Below are positions 29,222-32,099 of a stretch of DNA of 32,099 nt, one piece after another; the stretch's first letter is position 1, and each line of letters starts with the position of its first letter. Under the pieces are notes generated by a model. The model did not search any database, was not told the origin of the DNA, and saw only the letters and a list, made by a program, of their open reading frames with translations. The translations under genes and the position numbers were made by a program. Source of the DNA: Betaproteobacteria bacterium (GTDB taxonomy: Bacteria > Pseudomonadota > Gammaproteobacteria > Burkholderiales > Eutrophovitaceae); contig CP070643.1 of the NCBI GenBank assembly GCA_020354125.1, positions 3,259,495 through 3,291,593 of the forward strand. The letters run 5' to 3'.

Positions 29222-30334
29222 ATGGACAAGGGTATCAAGGTTTTCGCAGGACTGGACGTGCACAAAGACAGTATTGCAGTGGCGGTGGCCGAGCAAGGGC
29301 GGTTGCCGGCTCGGTTGGTCGGCACGATTGGGCATGACGTGGCCAAGCTTTGCAAGGTGCTTGCGCGCTTTGGCAAGGTAGTTGAAGTGCACGTTGTGTA
29401 TGAAGCTGGCCCTACTGGCTACGGGTTGCAACGAGAACTCACACGCCGGGGCTATGCTTGCGAAGTCATCGCGCCATCGCTGATCCCCAGGCGCGCGGGT
29501 GAACGGGTCAAGACCGATCGGCGCGATGCGCTGCGTTTGGCCGAGCTTGCGCGCGCCGGCGAGTTGACTGCGGTGTACATTCCCGATGCCGGTGACGAAG
29601 CGATCCGGGATCTGGTGCGTGCCAGGGAAGATGCGCTCAAAGCGCGCACCCAGGCGCGCCACCAGCTGAAAGCGTTTTTGCTGCGCCACGCCCAGCGCTA
29701 CCCGGGCAAGAGCGCCTGGACGCAGCGCTTCTACCGTTGGCTGGGCACACTGGACTTTGAGGCCGCTGCGGCGCACACCGCCTTTGTCGAATACCGCCTT
29801 GCCGTTGAAAGCGCCGATGAACGCTTGCTGCGCTTGACTCGGGCGGTGCAAGAGGCGATCAAGGGCTGGCGCTTTGAGGCGGTGGTTGACGCGCTGCAGG
29901 CATTGCGTGGCATCGATGTACTGAGCGCGATTGGACTGGTTGCCGAGATCGGCGACATTGACCGATTCGCTCACCCACGCCAACTCATGGGTTATCTGGG
30001 CCTGGTGCCTTCGGAGCACTCCAGTGGCGAGCGCGTTCGCCGCGGCGTCATCACCAAGACGGGGAACGCTCATGCAAGGCGCTTGCTCACCGAGGCGGCA
30101 TGGAATTACCGGTTCAGCCCACGCATTGGTTATCGCGCCCAGCGCCGCCAGGAGGGTTTGTCTGAGCCCATTCGTAACACGGCGTGGAAGGCGCAAGTGC
30201 GTCTGAGTGCGCGCTTTGCCAAGTTGCGAGGCCGCGGTGTGCAGATCAACAAGGTGTGCGTGGCGGTGGCACGCGAGTTGGCTGGATTCGTCTGGGCGAT
30301 TGCCAAGACCACAAGCGCCCAGGCGCACAGGTGA
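29222..30334 (+). CDS. IS110-family transposase (DEDD recombinase)
   Basis: A 370-residue recombinase with the two domains of the family. The N-terminal RuvC-like DEDD domain has Asp12 (FAGLDVHKDS), Glu61 (VVYEAGPTG), Asp99 and Asp102 (KTDRRDA). After a coiled-coil middle (~125-215), the C-terminal Transposase_20 domain has LRGIDVLSAIGLVAEIGD and YLGLVPSEHSSGERVRRG, which holds the candidate catalytic serine (Ser265, 268 or 269). All four acidic residues and the reading frame are intact, so it may be active. Family knowledge: these recombinases use an element-encoded guide RNA to join donor and target. Confidence 0.95.
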   Translation: MDKGIKVFAGLDVHKDSIAVAVAEQGRLPARLVGTIGHDVAKLCKVLARFGKVVEVHVVYEAGPTGYGLQRELTRRGYACEVIAPSLIPRRAGERVKTDRRDALRLAELARAGELTAVYIPDAGDEAIRDLVRAREDALKARTQARHQLKAFLLRHAQRYPGKSAWTQRFYRWLGTLDFEAAAAHTAFVEYRLAVESADERLLRLTRAVQEAIKGWRFEAVVDALQALRGIDVLSAIGLVAEIGDIDRFAHPRQLMGYLGLVPSEHSSGERVRRGVITKTGNAHARRLLTEAAWNYRFSPRIGYRAQRRQEGLSEPIRNTAWKAQVRLSARFAKLRGRGVQINKVCVAVARELAGFVWAIAKTTSAQAHR

Positions 30335-30592
30335 ACGATGCAGTCGAGTTCGATGCCGCGATGCGATCCGAGCCACGATCGGAAGAGCCCTCGGGCCTGC
30401 TAGAGCGGCGATCATGAATCGACCTGCGACCTTAGAGCGAGGCAGCTTCCACGACGAATCGATGAACGGTGGTAACCAACCCACGGATATGAGCATGATT
30501 CATCGTCGATGCTATACGCTTGTGGTCGCATCGCTGGATCGAACTCGACGAAAACAACGCAGCACTATTGACTATTGCGGCCATATGAGCAG
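30335..30592 (+). ncRNA. Candidate guide (seek/bridge) RNA region of the IS110 element
   Basis: 258 non-coding bases after the transposase stop. They can fold into several hairpins: TCCGA/TCGGA near 30370, and a longer structure pairing CGAC (30452-30455) and GATGAA (30461-30466) with TTCATC (30499-30504) and GTCG (30505-30508), closing a ~32-base loop. IS1111-group members encode the guide RNA in the right end and IS110-group members in the left. The longer right tail suggests the former; no RNA data exist here. Confidence 0.4.
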
Positions 30593-30843
30593 GCTGTTGA
30601 GAAACGTCGCGAGCGGCCTTCAGCCGGGTGCGCCAGGAGCGCAGCAACCGGAGTGTACATAGGGAGTACATGAGGGCGAGAGCGAAACTGGCGTGGCGCT
30701 GCCACGCACCGGTTCGACTAGAATCAGCCGCAGCGCCCGGCGACTCTGATCGCCGGGCCGGACCACTGAAAGTGGGCGAGCACCGTATCGATTAGAACCG
30801 TCTGCAAGCCCGGATCAAGGTTGCGCAGTCGTTTCTTAACAGC
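30593..30843. mobile_element. MITE-like element B (251 bases, 14-base inverted ends)
   Basis: Left end GCTGTTGAGAAACG (30593-30606) and right end CGTTTCTTAACAGC (30830-30843) are inverted repeats with one mismatch. The core CCGGAGnnnACATAnnnAGTAnAT (30648-30671) is shared with element A. It contains three perfect hairpins: GCGTGGC/GCCACGC (30691-30707), GCCCGGCGA/TCGCCGGGC (30735-30758) and CCACT/AGTGG (30763-30775). Two copies of the tandem-array core, inverted (GACTAGAATC, GATTAGAACC), are also present. It has no coding capacity. Confidence 0.65.
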
Positions 30844-30853
30844 GTGACAGGAC

Positions 30854-31066
30854 TCAGCGCACCCTCTTGCGGCTGAAGTCTTCCTCTACCCGATCCTGGT
30901 AGAAACTGGCTATGGTCGGAGCGGCCATCATTCGTCGATACACTTCGTGTGACACTCCGCTGTATTGAAATATGGAACCATCATTGTGTTCCACTTCGAG
31001 AATGCGTGCCCGCTCATCGTAGCCGACCGAGCGGATCTTGTTTGAATTCACTTTGCGTCGTTCCAT
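30854..31066 (-). CDS. KTSC domain protein
   Basis: A 70-residue protein matching the KTSC domain: VNSNKIRSVGYDERARILEVEHNDGSIFQYSGVSHEVYRRMM, then SFYQDRVEEDF. This small domain is found alone or fused to lysyl-tRNA synthetase-like and other proteins; its role is unknown. The ATG at 31066 is chosen because GGAGGAG lies exactly six bases upstream. An in-frame upstream ATG (31081) would itself overlap that site. The stop is 10 bases from the right end of repeat element B. Confidence 0.88.
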   Translation of the reverse strand: MERRKVNSNKIRSVGYDERARILEVEHNDGSIFQYSGVSHEVYRRMMAAPTIASFYQDRVEEDFSRKRVR

Positions 31067-31211
31067 CTCAGACTCCTCCATAAAACGTAGCCGAGACCGG
31101 CATGAGAAAGTGCCCGCCTGTTCCGGGGACATTCTGGCGCACGTGTTTGCAGCACATGGCTTTGTAACGCACAGGTTGGCAATGCATCAGCAGCGCTGCC
31201 GACGAGCCCGC

Positions 31212-31682
31212 CTACATTGATGCTTCTTCGACGATGGTCTCGAGCAGCGATTCAACCCGTTCAAGCACTGGTCTTTGGCTCGGCGTGGCCAGTGTTGCAG
31301 GCATACGCCGGTAGGAAACAAAGGTTGTGTTTGGATCCTCGGGCAAAGTATAGACAGCGATACCGTAGGGGCAAAAAGCAAGCAGCCCCGGGTCGGCCTC
31401 AACCATCCGGCGCGAGACCAACGCGCTGCAGAAATGAAGAACCTCTGCTTCACCGAAAACTTCTGTGGTCTCGCCAAGGTCCTTTGCGGTCCGCTTCAGC
31501 ATTGTTCCAACTCTTGCAGTGTGGTCGACAACCAATCCCTGGCCTTCCACCGCAAATACGACGCGCTCGCGTATCTCCTCGAAGCTACCCTCTATGGCAC
31601 GAACGACCACCGCCCCGTCGGCGGACACTTCCTGCGCAATGGCTAACAATCCGATAATGGCTGCTATCAGCGTTCTAAACAT
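31212..31682 (-). CDS. DUF302 domain protein, probably periplasmic
   Basis: A 156-residue protein with an N-terminal hydrophobic signal (MFRTLIAAIIGLLAIAQEVSADG, likely cleaved near residue 21). A DUF302-like domain follows: SFEEIRERVVFAVEGQGLVV, then FGEAEVLHFCSALVSRRMVEADPGLLAFCPYGIAVY. DUF302 proteins are small and often exported; no function is established. Two cysteines sit in the domain. The gene stands 145 bases upstream of the KTSC gene's start on the same strand, with no linking evidence. The Shine-Dalgarno is poor. Confidence 0.82.
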   Translation of the reverse strand: MFRTLIAAIIGLLAIAQEVSADGAVVVRAIEGSFEEIRERVVFAVEGQGLVVDHTARVGTMLKRTAKDLGETTEVFGEAEVLHFCSALVSRRMVEADPGLLAFCPYGIAVYTLPEDPNTTFVSYRRMPATLATPSQRPVLERVESLLETIVEEASM

Positions 31683-32023
31683 GGCTATGCAACAAACAAG
31701 GCGCTCTCAAAGCTGGTGCGAGACAAGCGTTACACAGAAATAGTCTGCCAGCAACAGCGCGACCAGAGAGCGCCACAAGTTTGCAACGCACCTCTGCATG
31801 CGCTCGGCTAAGCAATGCAGGCCAACAGCAGTGAATTGGTACCACTATGAGCTGGCAGCTAATAGCAAGTGCGCTGAGAGCGTCTTTTGGCCAGCGAGAC
31901 GATCAGGATCTGATCAGACCCGGACGAGATATGGAAGGGAACAATGCTCGCGGCTCAGTGACTGGTATCCATCACGGACGCAGACTGGCCCGCGAGCATT
32001 TCATTGGCGCTTAGTTCGGCCGG
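31683..32023. other. 341-base gap upstream of the DUF302 gene
   Basis: No convincing gene. It contains two inverted-repeat structures. At 31700-31774, GGCGCTCTC pairs with GAGAGCGCC, with a second inner pairing CTGGT/ACCAG. At 31943-32000, AATGCTCGCGG pairs perfectly with CCGCGAGCATT. The second follows the minus-strand fragment at the window's edge and may act in its transcription termination. Confidence 0.5.
31943..32000 (-). repeat. Perfect 11-base inverted repeat, possible terminator stem
   Basis: AATGCTCGCGG (31943-31953) and CCGCGAGCATT (31990-32000) pair completely around a 36-base loop, 23 bases after the stop codon of the fragment at the window's end. No U-tract follows on the minus strand, so it may be a regulatory or operator-like palindrome instead. 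Confidence 0.5.
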
Positions 32024-32099
32024 TTACCTGCCACCGGGAACGGCCAGGCCGCTGGTGCGGAAACTGGCTTTGGCGCCGCTGTAGAAACCGAGGAGGTCT
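32024..32099 (-). CDS. Possible C-terminal end of an unidentified gene
   Basis: An open frame enters from the window edge and ends at TAA (32024-32026) after 24 codons; the tail reads FYSGAKASFRTSGLAVPGGR. It is too short to assign to a family. Support is only the open frame and the inverted repeat that follows it. Confidence 0.35.
   Translation of the reverse strand, partial: DLLGFYSGAKASFRTSGLAVPGGR

Larger units (their letters stand above)
29103..30592 (+). mobile_element. IS110-family insertion sequence (ends approximate)
   Basis: A transposase gene (29222-30334) flanked by ~120 non-coding structured bases on the left and ~258 on the right. IS110 elements usually lack clear terminal inverted repeats and target duplications, and none were seen, so the ends are estimates. 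The left limit is set after the GGDEF remnant's stop, and the right limit at the start of the adjacent repeat element B (30593). Insertion next to a repeat element is common for this family. Confidence 0.75.

Noticed and set aside
31686..31786. Integron attC site (bulged stem near AAACAAGGCG)
   Set aside because: The terminal R boxes do not match RYYYAAC/GTTRRRY, and no integrase or cassette array is present.

Overview
The window looks like the chromosome of a proteobacterium of moderately high GC. A betaproteobacterium, or a deep gammaproteobacterium with similar gene order, fits best. The evidence is gene order: relA, tRNA-Val, thrS, infC, rpmI, rplT, pheS, pheT, ihfA, merR, tRNA-Pro in one direction; surE-pcm-nlpD; and lolC/lolD next to an RpfE-like gene, recJ, prfB and lysS. 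A DUF4936 gene after ygfZ and the IF3 N-terminus also fit. No 16S gene is present, so this placement is inference.

Layout. 1-1401 (+): end of ygfZ, a DUF4936 gene and an NRDE/TANGO2-type gene, translationally coupled. 1438-4564 (-): GNAT acetyltransferase, nlpD, pcm, surE; rpoS, which often follows nlpD, is not there. 4695-12395 (-): a translation block running from tRNA-Val through thrS, infC, rpmI, rplT, pheS, pheT, ihfA and a MerR-type regulator to tRNA-Pro. 12518-17049 (-): relA and comEC, overlapping by 40 bases. 17165-17779 (+): an AlkA-type DNA glycosylase. 17951-19960 (-): lolD and lolC. 20069-28878 (+): RpfE-like protein, recJ, MgtC/DUF4010 membrane protein, prfB with its programmed frameshift, lysS and acetoacetyl-CoA synthetase. 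28879-32099: an accessory-like segment with a GGDEF remnant, an IS110-family element, a hairpin-rich repeat element, and small KTSC and DUF302 genes.

Most genes are housekeeping; the less expected material is non-coding. (1) infC appears to start at AUA, with a good ribosome binding site and an in-frame stop just upstream. (2) thrS and pheS each have an intrinsic terminator ending about 14 bases before the start codon, so both probably depend on read-through or attenuation. (3) Three degenerate short tandem arrays with a common core close to GGTTCTAATCA lie across the relA stop codon, immediately upstream of comEC, and in frame inside recJ; two more copies of the core sit in a dispersed element at 30593-30843. 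(4) Two MITE-like elements (17804-17961 and 30593-30843) share an internal core and CTGTTGA-type inverted ends. One supplies the lolD stop codon, and the other stops 10 bases from the KTSC gene. (5) The IS110 element has structured non-coding flanks where a guide (bridge/seek) RNA is expected.

I do not see a clear new defence or biosynthetic system. The best candidates for something undescribed are the linked tandem-array/MITE repeat family and the pair of pre-start attenuators.
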